This document shows positions 39,489 through 50,236 of a stretch of DNA of 64,000 bases, one piece after another. A model generated the notes under the pieces. That model saw only the letters and a program-made list of their open reading frames with translations. It ran no database searches and was not told the origin of the DNA. The position numbers were made by a program, and so were the translations under genes. Within the stretch, counting starts at the first letter, position 1. Every line of letters starts with the position of its first letter. Source of the stretch: Proteles cristata cristata (Eukaryota; Chordata; Mammalia; Carnivora; Hyaenidae); the NCBI GenBank assembly GCA_017311185.1, contig JAESUZ010002605.1:62001-126000 (forward strand), given 5' to 3'.

Positions 39489-40153
39489 CGGATTTTTTTT
39501 TTTAATATTACAAAGACGAATCAAATGTGAAAGATTTAATGAAGACATCTTTTTAGTTCTATGTAATTACATTGTTAGCATTTGCAAATGAATATGGAAA
39601 ATAAGAAATATATATTTCACTAATGAAATGAAATGAAAAATTGGAACTGTTAAATAAAAACTTCAGAGAATGTGAAATATCTATAAATGCAGACAAAGAT
39701 ATACTTAATGAATTGAATGAATTAAAACCCAGATTTTACAATCTAGAGGTTTTTTTTAACACATTTTCTTAATTTAAAACCACTTTAGTTAACATGCAGT
39801 GTAATAATGATTTCAGGAATAGAATTTAGTGACTCATAACTTACATATCACAACCAGTGCTCATCCCAACAAGTACCCCCCTTAATGCTCATCACCCATT
39901 TAGCCCACCCACTCCCACCCAACACCTCCCCAGCAACCCTCAGTTTGCCCTCTGTATTTAAGAGTCTCTAATGTTTTACCCCCCACCCTGTTTCTGTATT
40001 ATTTTTTGCTTCTCTTCCCTTATGTTCATCTGTTTTGTATCTTAAATTCCTCATATGAGTGAAGTCATATGATATTTGTTTTTCTCTGACTGACTAATTT
40101 TGCTTAGCCTAATACCCTCTAGTTCAATCCACATAGTTGAAAATGGCAAGAAC
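39428..40153 (-). mobile_element. L1 3' fragment with possible 3' transduction, antisense
   Basis: The L1 part is 39752-40150: antisense 3' UTR ('gctcatcccaacaagtacc', 'ttaagagtctct') truncated at its 5' end. The host sequence right after it, 'agcagaccatctc' (40154-40166), recurs with one change as 'agcagaccacctc' at 39415-39427. If these two are the TSD, the 324 bases at 39428-39751, which are not L1, came along as 3' transduced sequence. An alternative is a shorter insertion flanked by 'aatctag'. C-runs at 39904-39920 form a minus-strand G-quadruplex pattern. Confidence 0.6.
39438..39487. repeat. (GT)n microsatellite, about 25 units
   Basis: Uninterrupted GT array. It produces a false Thr-His / Val-Cys open frame on each strand. 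Confidence 0.98.
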
Positions 40154-40617
40154 AGCAGACCATCTCAAATCTAGCCCTTTTGGAAAGATAATGTACTTAA
40201 AAATAACACGTCTTATTCAACAATATACAAATGCAATGTATTTTTTTTTTTACAAATAGTTTATTGTCAAATTAGTTTCCACATAACACTCAGTGCTCAT
40301 CCCCACAAGTGTCCTCCTCCATGCCCATCCCCCTCCCCCCCATCCATCAGTCCTCAGTTTTTGTCAGCATTCAAGAGTCTCTCATGGTTTGCCTCTCTCC
40401 CTTTCCCCCACCATTTCTGCCCTTCTTCTCCCCCTTGTTCCTCTGTCAAGTTCCTCCTAATCCTCCTATACGTGCAAACATGATATTTGTCCTCTGCCTG
40501 ACTTATTTCGCTCAGCATAACACCCTCAAGGTCCATCCATGTTGCTACACATGGCCAGATTTCATTGTTTCTCATTGCCATGTAGTATTCCATGGTATAG
40601 ATAAACCACATCTTCTT

Positions 40618-40847
40618 TTTTTTTTTTTTAATTTTTTTTTTAATGTTTTATTTATTTCTAGGAGAGAGAGAGAGACAGCATGAGCAGGGGAGGGTCAGGG
40701 AGAGAGGGAGTCACAGACTGAAACAGGCTCCAGGCTCTGAGCTGGCAGTCAGCACAGAGCCCGACGCGGGGCTCGAACCCACGAACCGCGAGATCATGAC
40801 CTGAGTGAAAGTCCGACGCTTAACCGACTAAGCCACCCAGGCGCCCC
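40618..40847 (-). repeat. CanSINE, young subfamily
   Basis: Minus-strand copy with a perfect 16-bp TSD 'taaaccacatcttctt' (40602-40617, 40848-40863) inside the L1 3' UTR. It postdates an L1 that is itself fairly young. Confidence 0.98.
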
Positions 40848-41124
40848 TAAACCACATCTTCTTGATCCATTCATCTGTTGATGGACACTTAGGCTCTTTC
40901 CAGGTTTTAGCTATTGTGGAGAGTGCTGCTATGAACATTGGGGTCCATGTGCTCCTATGCCTCAGCATTTCTGTATCCCTTGGGTAAATTCTTAGCAGTG
41001 CTATTGCTGGATCATAGGGGAGTTCTATTAGTTTCCTGAGGAAACTCCACACTGTTTTCCAGAGGGGCTGTACCAGTTTACATTCCCACCAACAGTGTAG
41101 GAGGGTACCCGTTTCTCCACATCC

Positions 41125-42279
41125 TCACCAGCATCTAGAGTTCTCTGATTTGCTCATTTTAGCCACTCTGACTGGCGTGAGGTGGTATCTCAGTGTGGTT
41201 TTGATTTGTATTTCCCTGATGAGGAGGGATGCTGAGCATCGTCTCATGTGTCTGTTGGCCATCTGGATGTCCTCTTTGGAGAAGTGTCTGTTCATATCTT
41301 CTGCCCATTTCTTCACTGGGTTGTTTGTTTTTCGGGCGTGTAGTTTGGTGAGTTCCTTGTAGATTCTGGATATTAAGCCTTTATCTGATATGTCATTTGT
41401 AACTATCTTTTCCCATTCCGTTGGTTGCCTATTAGTTTTGTGGGTTGTTTCCTTTGCTGTGCAGAAGCTTTTAATCTTGATGAGGTCCCAGTCATTTATT
41501 TTTGCTCTTGATTCCATTGCTTTTGGGGATGTGTCAAGTAGGAGGTTGCTGCGGTGGAGGTCAAGGAGGCTGTTTCCTGCTTTCTCCTCTAGGGTTTTGA
41601 TAGTTTCCTGTCTCATGTTCAGGTCCTTTATCCATTTTGAGTTTATTTTTGTGCATGGTGTGAGAAAATGATCTAGTTTCATTCTTCTGCATGTTGCTGT
41701 CCAGTTCTCCCAACACCATCTGTTAAAAAGGCTGTCTTTTTTCCATTGGATATTCTTTCCTGCTTTGTCAAAGATCAGTTGGCTGTATACTTTTGGGTCC
41801 ACTTCTGAGTTCTCAATTCTGTTCCATTGGTCTATGTGTCTGTTTTTGTGCCAATACCATACTGTCTTGATGATGACAGCTTTGTAGTAGAGGCTAAAGT
41901 CTGGGATGGTGATCCCTCCCGTTTTGGTTTTATTTTTCAGGATTACTTTGGCTATTCGGGGTCTTTTATGGTTCCATACAAATTTTTGGATAGTTTGTTC
42001 TAGTTTTGAGAAGGATGCTGGTGCAATTTTGATTGGAATTGCATTGAATGTGTAGAGTGCTTTAGGTAGTAATGACATCTTAACTATATTTATTCTTCCT
42101 ATCCATGAGCATGCAATGTTTTTCCATTTCTTTGTGTCTTCTTCCATTTCCTTCATATGTTTTCTATAGTTTTCATCATACAGATCTCTTGTATCCTTGG
42201 TTAGGTTTATTCCGAGGTATTTAATGGTTTTTTGTGCAATTGTGAATGGGAGCAGTTTCTTGATTTCTCTTTCTGTTGG
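41125..42279 (-). pseudogene. L1 ORF2 C-terminal arm
   Basis: A continuous frame of about 385 codons (343 from the first Met at 42156), stopping at a TGA at 41125-41127. It reads the ORF2 segment after the reverse transcriptase core: YLGIN near its start, [39 protein letters not shown]. It encodes no complete enzyme: the endonuclease and RT core are not in this arm. The preserved frame over more than 1.1 kb indicates a recent insertion. It ends at the inversion junction on its 5' side. Confidence 0.9.
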
Positions 42280-42280
42280 C

Positions 42281-42925
42281 AGAGATCCAGCAAAAAAAGA
42301 GAACTACAGCACAATATCCTTGATGAATACGGATGCAAAAATTCTCAACAAGATCCTTGCAAATCGAATCCAGCAGCATATAAAAAGAATCATCCACCAA
42401 GATCAAGTGGGATTCATTCCTGGGTTACAGGGCTGGTTCAACATTCGCAAAACAATCAATGTGATACATCATATAAATAAAAGAAAAGATAAAAACCATA
42501 TGATCCTGTCAATAGATGCAGAAAAAGCATTTGACAAAATACAGCATCCCTTCTTAATAAAGACTTTAGAGAAAGTTGGGATAGAAGGAACCTACTTAAA
42601 CATCATCAAAGCCATCTATGAGAAGCCTTCAGCTAACATCATCCTCAACGGGGAAAAACTGAGAGCTTTCCCCCTGAGATCTGGAACACGACAGGGATGT
42701 CCACTCTCACCACTGTTGTTTAACATAGTGCTGGAAGTGCTAGCATCAGCCATCAGACAGCAAAAGGAAATCAAAGGCATCAGAATTGGCAAAGAGGAAG
42801 TCAAACTTTCACTCTTCGCAGATGACATGATACTCTACATCGAAAACCCGACAGACTCCACCAGAAGCCTACTAGAACTGATTCAAGAATTCAGCCAAGT
42901 TGCAGGGTACAAAATCAATGTACAG
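42281..42925 (+). pseudogene. L1 ORF2 reverse transcriptase arm (inverted)
   Basis: Open throughout, within a 258-codon frame at 42197-42973 whose first 28 codons come from the antisense of the other arm. It contains the RT core: [21 protein letters not shown], motif [10 protein letters not shown] (Asp at residue 107 of the frame), [11 protein letters not shown], and the catalytic FADD (residues 207-210, 42815-42826). It stops just past the 'VAGYKIN' motif. All catalytic aspartates are present, but endonuclease and C-terminal domains are absent, so it cannot act as a complete ORF2. Confidence 0.92.
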
Positions 42926-43044
42926 AATACAATGTATTTTTTAAGCATAGCAGATGCATATTATCACTTGTAAGCCTATTCCTCCATGTTCTTTTCATCT
43001 GTGTTCATTCTTCATAGACCGTGACAAAGATAGTATTAAACAAG

Positions 43045-43415
43045 TGAATTAATAAATAAATTAAAATTATAATAAGAGGTATGAAGAAGATAAATAAGGC
43101 TCTCTGAAAATACATAAGGTAGGGTACATGATTTAGATAGAAAGTGAGAAATAGATTTCTGAGTAAGAGATAAACTGAGACTATAAAAAAAATAAAAGTT
43201 AGTCATTGGAAACATAGGGTGAAGTGTTGGAGGAGGGGAAATTGAGTAGTAACTGAGTGGTCCAGGAAACAAGAGCAGCATGTGCAAAGATCCAATGGTA
43301 GGAGTGAAGAGAACACACTTGAGGAAAGGAAGGGTAGCAAGGAAGACACATCACAGTATGTGATGAGGGGAGCAAAGGGATAGAGCTAGAGGACACAGGT
43401 CAATTAGAGCCAGCT
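43045..43415 (-). mobile_element. L2 LINE fragment, antisense
   Basis: Plus-strand order 'ccaggaaacaagagcagcatgtgcaaag' (43262), 'gtagcaaggaagacacatcac' and 'gagctagaggacacagg' follows the complement of the L2 3' coding part. Old, no open frame. Confidence 0.6.
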
Positions 43416-43676
43416 AAGCACCCCAGCACATTCTCTCTTCCACATACAAAAGTCAGTTTTTGTTCTGCACAGCTTCCACATTCATATAATGTTCAACATG
43501 TTCCTTCTGCTTTGGCAGGCTCCTCCCTCCTTGTAAAACCCCCATCAAAGAAATCCATGTGTGTGCAAGTGTATTTTCCTTAGTTATTCGTAAACATGCT
43601 GATGGAAACTGATGATAAGAACTGATAATTTTAATGACACATCACATGAATATTCTACCTTTCTAAAATAGTTTGA

Positions 43677-43900
43677 GGGGCACTTGGGTGGCTCAGTCAG
43701 TTAAGCATCCACCTTTGGGTCAGGTCATGACCTCGCAGTTCGTGGGTTCAAACCCCATGTCGGCCTCTGTGCTGACAGTTTGGAGCCTGGAGCCTGCTTC
43801 AGATTCTGTGTCTCCCTCTCTCACTACCCCTCCCCTGTTCATGCTCTGTCTGTCCCTGACTTTCAAAAATAAATAAACATTAAAAAGTTAAAAAAAATTT
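43677..43900 (+). repeat. CanSINE, intermediate age
   Basis: Head 'ggggcacttgggtggctcag', clear boxes, tail 'aaataaataaacatt'. Perfect 13-bp TSD 'taaaatagtttga' (43664-43676, 43901-43913). Confidence 0.96.
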
Positions 43901-43925
43901 TAAAATAGTTTGAAAGCCTTCTGCA

Positions 43926-43927
<2 letters not shown>

Positions 43928-43973
<46 letters not shown>
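43928..43973. repeat. (GT)n microsatellite, about 23 units
   Basis: Uninterrupted GT array just after the CanSINE. Confidence 0.98.
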
Positions 43974-43975
<2 letters not shown>

Positions 43976-44697
43976 TGGGTTTCAGGAAAGGGAAATGTAT
44001 AATTCTTGAAACAAGAGTCATTAATACTGTTCAATACATTACAACCTTTATTATTCCCTATTTAATTTAATGAATAAAGTTCACCTATGGTAAAGTTTGT
44101 AAACATCTATGAAAAATGTTTGGCTGCAATTAGGTAAAGCAATTTGGAAAAACCTTCAGATATTTGATTAATATAAGAAAGTTTTATTTAGGAACCAAAC
44201 TGAGTATCACCACCTAATCCCTCTAAAGGGATAACATATTTCATATTAAAGGAAAAAGAAATCTTTACACTACTGCCTTTTATTGAAAGACTGACAGGGA
44301 TGAGAGAATAGAATAAAATGAAATGTTTAAGCCTATGCCAGCTTGTCCGTGCTACCTATGGGTAGAATGGGCACAAATAGCCCATTGTTCTAGCAAAAGC
44401 ATTGAGTCTTTGGATATAAAAAATTATCGTTGGAGTTTTGCCAAGCATAATTTAGAGAATTAAATTGTTCTGGATAAGAAGGTGATTTGAGTATCTGTAA
44501 GGAAACCTAAGGTGAGGGGTAACAAGAAGGAAAAGGTTGTTTCTAATGAAAGAGTCTTGAAAGGAAGTGGGGATGAGCAACTCCCTGAGAGATAACCACT
44601 TTGTTCTCCTCAAACCTTTAGTGAGATATGCTCTTCCCACAAGCGTTTTGTATAAGATTTGTTTTACTGTGTTTGTGTGGATGCCTCTGTGTATGTG

Positions 44698-44732
<35 letters not shown>

Positions 44733-45175
44733 AATCTATTAAAATGAGGTTGAATTCTATGTTCACAAAAGAGTAAAGGGAAAATGATAGCCAAGGACTG
44801 TAAGATACACATAAAATGCATAGTTCAAAAGTAAGAAAAACTCAGAAGCAGAACTAATTCTAAAATTGGAAGTTGCCTGGAAATTAACAGAAATCTTGGG
44901 TAAGACCTTACAATAGCAATAGAACTGGGTTGGGACAATCAAAACTTCTTTAATTTCAAAGAACAATTGAGTTTCATCAACTAATAAACAATAAAAACTC
45001 AGAAGTTAGAATTTAAATTATGGCTCTGGCCAAAAGAAAAGCTTTCTTAAGAATAGAGCACACCTAATAATCATAGGATTACTTTGTTGTCCTAGAAAAT
45101 ATTTCACTTTCTATGAAACACTCCTTGAAGATCTAATAGCATAGATACCTCTTTGTTTTGCAAAGCTAAGCACAG
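43974..45175. other. Unassigned DNA with a (GT)n
   Basis: 1.2 kb with no gene recognised; contains the GT array at 44701-44728. Confidence 0.4.
44701..44728. repeat. (GT)n microsatellite, 14 units
   Basis: GT array preceded by imperfect GT-rich text (44668-44700). Confidence 0.97.
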
Positions 45176-45260
45176 TCTTCCTATATGATCCAATAATCAT
45201 GCTTTAGATATGTACACCCAAATGAGTTAAAAAATTATGTCTACATAAAAACCTACCCTT

Positions 45261-45470
45261 GGGGCACTGGTTGGCTCAGTCGGTTGAGCATCCGGCTTTG
45301 GCTCAGGTCATGATCTCACAGTTCATGGGTTCAAGCCCCATGTGGGGCTCTGTGCTGACAGCTAGCCCAGAGCCTGGAGCCTGCTTTGGATTCTGTGTCT
45401 CCCTCTCTCTCTGACCCTCTCCTGCTCACGCTGTCTGTCTCTCTCTCAGAAATTAAAAAAACAAAAACAA
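45261..45470 (+). repeat. CanSINE, intermediate age
   Basis: Head 'ggggcactggttggctcagtcgg'. TSD 'aaaacctaccctt' / 'aaaacataccctac' (from 45248 and 45471). It landed exactly at the junction between the old L1 and the 5' end of the younger L1. Confidence 0.93.
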
Positions 45471-45472
45471 AA

Positions 45473-46112
45473 ACATACCCTACAACCCAGCAACTGCACT
45501 ACTTGGTATTTATCCAAAGGACACAAAAATACTGATTCAGAGGGGCACATACACCCCAGTGCTTACAGCAGTGTTATCCACAATAGCCAAATTATGGAAA
45601 GAGCCCAAATGTCTGTTAACTGATGAATGGATAAAGAAGAGATGATATATACATACAATGGAATATTACTTGACGATCAAAAAGAGTGAACTCTTGCCAT
45701 TTGCTACAACACGGATGGAACTAGAGGGTATGATAAGTCAACTAAGTCAGTTAGAGAAAGACAAATACCATATAATTTTACTCATATGTGGAATTTAAGG
45801 AAAAAAACAGATGAACATACAAGAAGGGAAGGCAAAATAAGATAAAAACAGAGGAAAAGACAAACCTTAAGAGACTCTTAAATAATATAGAGAATAAGAG
45901 GGTTGATGGCGGGGTTCTGGGTAGGAAGATGGGCTAAGTGGGTGGTGGCAATTAAGGAGGGCACTTGTTAGAATGAGCACCTGGTGTTATGTGTAAGTGA
46001 TGAATCACTAAATTCTACTTCTGAAGCCATTATTATGCTACACGTTAACTAACTTGGTTTTAATTAAAATTTTAAAAAATCCAAAATAAATAAATTAACA
46101 AACAAACAAATA
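45473..46112 (+). mobile_element. Carnivore L1 3' end, 5'-truncated
   Basis: Starts 'taccctacaacccagcaactgcac' in late ORF2, then 'ggtatttatccaaagg', 'gatgaatggataaagaaga', 'aacaccttgccatttgc'-type text, 3' UTR with 'aagagactctta' and 'attaaggagggcac', and an A-rich tail ending in (AAAT)n (46082-46121). Not coding. Confidence 0.85.
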
Positions 46113-46185
46113 AATAAATAACCTGCACATGACTATTTATAGCAACTCTATTTACAATTGACAAAAATTGACATTTTAAAATGGC

Positions 46186-46682
46186 TGGTATTTTCTCTGC
46201 TCTTATGTAATCTCTTATTATGGATGTAATTATGTAAAATGTAAGAATTAAATGAGGGCAAGCAGAAGAATAGTGAGACTTAGGAATGACTTACATATTC
46301 AATGCATAGAAAAGGAAATAAGGTCCTAGACAGAGCAAAAAAAAAAGTTGAATGTGCTGGCTACTGATCTATTGTCTTTCTGTTTCAATCTTTTCTACCC
46401 TTTGTACTAAGTGGGTGACTAGCTGACTATAAATTGTGAGAGATTGTTGTCAATCATGCATTACTCTTCCCCTTCCAGATGCTAAACAACTAACAATAAT
46501 TATGAGAAGAAAAATGAGGGCCAAAATATCAGTTCTGTAAATGATAAATTAGAAAAAGGTTTGGACTTGAAGTCAAAATGAAGAATCACCTTAACCCCTT
46601 GCCCTTGATTAAAGATAACCCTCTTCAACTAAGTACCCGCATTACCTACTCAGAAGACTATGAAGAGGCTGCTTTGCAGAGA
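46186..46682. other. Unassigned non-coding DNA
   Basis: 0.5 kb, no gene or clear repeat. Confidence 0.4.
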
Positions 46683-46774
46683 CTTGAATCATTATATTGT
46701 ACACCTTGAAACTAGTATAATACTATATGTTAAATAACTGGAATTAAAACAAAAACTCGAAAAAAAAAAAAAAG
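46683..46774 (+). mobile_element. Carnivore L1 3' terminal fragment
   Basis: Only about 90 bases: 'cttgaatcattatattgtacacc', 'aaactagtataatactatatgtta', 'ctggaattaaaa', then a poly(A) run. An extreme 5' truncation. Confidence 0.8.
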
Positions 46775-48160
46775 CAGCAGAGACTGAATATGCCATTGGT
46801 TAGTTGTCCAAGCCCAGGCTACCATGTATTAAGTACAAGGTACAATAAAACAAGAGAGAAAGACATGAGTCAGAAATGCATGGGTGCTGATAAAAATTTC
46901 ATTCCAAGGAAACAGCACCAATGTGGTTTCAGCGACTTCTTTCAAATTATCCTTCTTGTCCCCATTAGTCTACTAGTCACTGGTAATGTAATATTCCCCC
47001 CAGAAATAATTTTCTTTGCCTGAACAGACAGTTGGCTTATCAGTCATTTGAAATTAGGGTACCAAAAATTGTCATTTTACTTTAAGACTATTTCTTCCTG
47101 ATTTTTAAGTGAAAACCAGAATTGAAGGATTGGACCCTTCAACTGAAGAATCTCCCTACTTAAAGCAATTACAATTTATTTACTAGGCTAAAATCTATAT
47201 ACATGATATCTTCTGTGATTTGCTCTTTTATTTAATTGGACATTATTAAAAGGGCTGAGTCTAGCAATCAGTACATGTTGGAACTTCACAGTATCTGGTG
47301 TGTACCTACTTAATTATCCTATTCAAGTGAATTGAAGCATCTGTTAAGTAAAGTGAATAGTATTCCCCACCGTGCAGGTGGGTAGCAGTTCTAAGTAAGT
47401 CCCTGTCTAACTCAAACTTATCACTTTGTCACTACTTACAAAATAAGACAGCAGCAATTTAAACAGTCCACCAAATCAGACATGTTATTTCCAATGCATC
47501 TGCTACAAGGAATTGATCCCTAATGTGAATGCAGTTAAAAGCTCTAGATCTTTTTAACACTGCATACTTCACCAGGTAAATGATACTGAAAATTATATAT
47601 CATTATTCATGACCTCCTATTAGTGTGACAATTCCAAATACCATTGTTGGTTTTATCAATTATTTTCTGAAACTTTATTAGGAATTTGGATTTTTCTATA
47701 AGGAAAAAATATTAATATTTAAGTGGTATTTAATTAAGAATTCCAAAAATACCTTATTTGAAAGAATTAAAATGTATATCTTAATCATTCTGCAGTGGAA
47801 CTGTAAATTCAATACCAAAATCAAATTGCATAAGATTAGACTAACGATCAGGAATGACAAAGAATATTAATTTTTAGATGGCAATATAAGAGTAGACACA
47901 AATTAAAGTATGGATTAAAATATCTTCAAGATTTTGATTGTCAATATACATGATAAAAGTATTATAAAAATGAACGTGAAGTATATGGGAAATTGTGATT
48001 ATCTACTGTGTTCAAAGGTATCAATAATTTTACTTCTGCCCAATGTACTTGTCCATGTTGATACACAAATTTATAACTTTTTAATTCTATCCAGTTGTAT
48101 TTTTAAATTTCTTGAAATGTAGCGTGTATTTTATAATACTGTGATGAGCAACTACAGCTT
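46775..48160. other. Unassigned AT-rich DNA
   Basis: 1.4 kb. A 77-codon frame at 46790-47023 and a 62-codon frame at 47934-48122 resemble no family I recognise. Confidence 0.4.
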
Positions 48161-48177
48161 TAGGTTGAAATTTTTAA

Positions 48178-48384
48178 AAAAAATTTTAATGCTTATTTTT
48201 GAAAGAGAGAGACAGAGTATGAGTGGGGGATGGGCAGAGAGAGAGGGAGACACAGACTCTGAAACAGGCTCCAGGCTCTGAGCTGTTAGCACAGAGCCCT
48301 ATGCGGGGGTGGAACTCACAGACTGCAAGATCATGACCTGAGCTGAAGTCAGACATTTAACCAACTTAGCCACTCAGGTGCCCC
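48178..48384 (-). repeat. CanSINE, older copy
   Basis: Minus-strand SINE. TSD 'taggttgaaatttttaa' / 'tagattcaaaattttaa' (48161-48177, 48385-48401). Confidence 0.94.
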
Positions 48385-48401
48385 TAGATTCAAAATTTTA
48401 A

Positions 48402-48558
48402 GTAATCATTCTACAAATTGAATTTGGGTTAAAGTTGTATTTATTGTCTGATTGACTCTTTAAAAATGATATTTTCCTTAAAGACCCTTTGGTTATACAA
48501 TGTGGATTTATTATTTTTCTAAAACAGCCAAAATTCCTAATTCACTGATTTATTAAGA
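48402..48558. other. Short unassigned spacer
   Basis: Non-repeat spacer between opposite-strand CanSINEs. Confidence 0.4.
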
Positions 48559-48573
48559 CACTTTCCTGTACAT

Positions 48574-48804
48574 GGGGCGCCTGGGTGGCTTAGTCGGTTA
48601 AGCGTCCGACTTTCGCTTGGGTCACGATCTCACTGTTCGTGGGTTCGAGCCCCGCGTCGGGCTCTGTGCTGACTGCCAGCTCAGAGCCTGGAGCCTGTTT
48701 CAGAATCTGTGTCTCCCTCTCTTTCTGACCCTCCCCTGCTCACGCTGTCTCTCTCTCTCCTAGAAATAAATAAAAATATTTTTAAAAAAATAAAAAAAAA
48801 AAAC
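48574..48804 (+). repeat. CanSINE, young subfamily
   Basis: Complete, with intact CpGs. Perfect 15-bp TSD 'cactttcctgtacat' (48559-48573, 48805-48819). Confidence 0.97.
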
Positions 48805-48909
48805 CACTTTCCTGTACATAAATAAAGGCAAAATCTCTCATTTGTGTGTGTCTCCTTGTATTTTTGTTGCTTTTAGGTGAGTGTACTTTCAGGAGGTTGT
48901 TTATTTTTA

Positions 48910-49140
48910 TTTTTAATTTAGCATTTATTCATGTATTTATTTTTTTCAGAGAGAGAGAGAGAGACCATGCGAGTGTGAGTGAGGGAGAGGAGTAGAGGAA
49001 AAGAGAGAATCCTATGCAGTCTCCATGCCTAGCAACAGTGAAGGGCTAGATCTTATGACTCACTGAGATCATGACCTGAACCAAAACCAAGAGTCAGACA
49101 CTTAACCCACTGAGCTACCCAGGTGCTTCTCCCCCTTTTT
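48910..49140 (-). repeat. CanSINE, older SINEC1-like type
   Basis: Minus-strand copy with 'aaccaaaaccaagagtcagacac', the complement of the older 'ctcttgattttgg' layout. Despite age the 19-bp TSD is almost perfect: 'aggaggttgtttattttta' / 'aggaagttgtttattttta' (48891-48909, 49141-49159). Confidence 0.92.
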
Positions 49141-49297
49141 AGGAAGTTGTTTATTTTTAAAGCATTAGCCAGAAATCTGAATAATGTTTGATATCCACTA
49201 AACCAAAAGGAAAGAAAATCAAATGGCTATTTTTTTGAAGCTACATACAGAAAAATTGCCACATATGAACCAAAGTAACCAAAAATCCTTGGTATTT

Positions 49298-49495
49298 ATT
49301 TTTTTTCATTTTTAAAATTTGTATTGTTTTTGAGAGGGGGAGGGGCAGAAAGAGAGGGAGACACAGAATTCTAAGCAGCCTCCAGGCTCTGAGCTGTGAG
49401 CACAGAGCCCTTCACAGGGCTTGAACCCACAAAGTGTGAGATCAGGGCCTGAGCCAAAGTCAGAAACTTAACTGACTGAGCCACCCAGGCACCCC
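49298..49495 (-). repeat. CanSINE, older copy
   Basis: Minus-strand SINE with shortened CT tract. Perfect 14-bp TSD 'aatccttggtattt' (49284-49297, 49496-49509). Confidence 0.95.
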
Positions 49496-49509
49496 AATCC
49501 TTGGTATTT

Positions 49510-50232
49510 TTAAAAGTTCCTCTAACAGTTCACAGTCCATGAAATTATAACAGAAAGTGTATTTTCCCACATGCATTTCCACTTATAAACCTAAAATATT
49601 AACTGCTGATACATAAACTTGAGTTACTGAAAAACATGCTTATTAAAATGATGAGTATTTAGAGAATGTTCCCAACACCAAAGATATCATACATATCTTT
49701 CCTAAATTTAAATACACTAAATCTAATTTTCTTATCTCCCATTCATTATTGTTTTATTTCCTGAATTGAAATAATTTCCTCTTTTGCTTTCTGTCCCTCC
49801 CAATTATTGTTTATAATATTGTCCAAGAAATAATTTCTTCTTTTAAAAAAATCTGCTTAAAAATAGTTACCTAATTTTGATAATCATTAGTATATGATTT
49901 GCTAGAGAAATGCCAAGATCATTTCATTTTATTTGAAAAATATATTTGACACATATTGATAGACAGCCATGTAAAGGGCAAGCTCATATGAATTTTTATT
50001 TAACTTACTTACCAATTATCATTTTTAAAGGGCAATTCAGTATCAGAAGAAAGAAGTTAAATTATGCTAGTTTGCAACTGATTCCTTAGCAATGAACATT
50101 AAGTAACATCCATACTTGGCCAGGGAGAATAAAATAAGGTAATTTGTTTTTTTGCCTTTCATTGTAAAGAATCTGAGGCAAATATTTAACTAAGTTTTAT
50201 GGCTAAAGAGAGTTACATTTTAAGTACTATTC
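49510..50232. other. Unassigned AT-rich DNA
   Basis: 0.7 kb with no gene or clear repeat. Confidence 0.4.
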
Positions 50233-50236
50233 TATT

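Larger units (their letters stand above)
40247..42925 (-). mobile_element. Carnivore L1 with 5' inversion, split by a CanSINE
   Basis: Recent L1 insertion in two arms. Arm 1 (40247-42279, minus strand) holds the 3' UTR and the C-terminal part of ORF2. Arm 2 (about 42281-42925, plus strand) holds the preceding reverse transcriptase part of ORF2 in opposite direction. The whole is flanked by a 17-bp TSD 'aatgcaatgtatttttt' / 'aatacaatgtatttttt' (40230-40246, 42926-42942; one mismatch). About a dozen ORF2 residues are missing at the junction (inferred from known L1 ORF2 order). This is the product expected of twin priming. A CanSINE landed later at 40618. Confidence 0.9.
45176..46185 (+). mobile_element. 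L1MA-like fragment split by a CanSINE and a younger L1 end
   Basis: The outer pieces are 45176-45260 ('tatgatccaataatcatgct', 'gagttaaaaaattatgtctacataaaaacc') and 46113-46185 ('aacctgcacatgactatttatagcaac'), consecutive parts of one old L1. Everything between was inserted later. Confidence 0.7.

Noticed and set aside
39288..39591. Open frames of repeated His-Thr or Val-Cys
   Set aside because: They are readings of the GT microsatellite.
37436..40863. Repeated similar units that might suggest a CRISPR array
   Set aside because: They are dispersed SINEs on both strands with separate TSDs in a mammalian genome; no regular spacers.
40247..42925. Potentially active L1
   Set aside because: Inverted, 5'-truncated, without ORF1 or endonuclease; cannot be autonomous.
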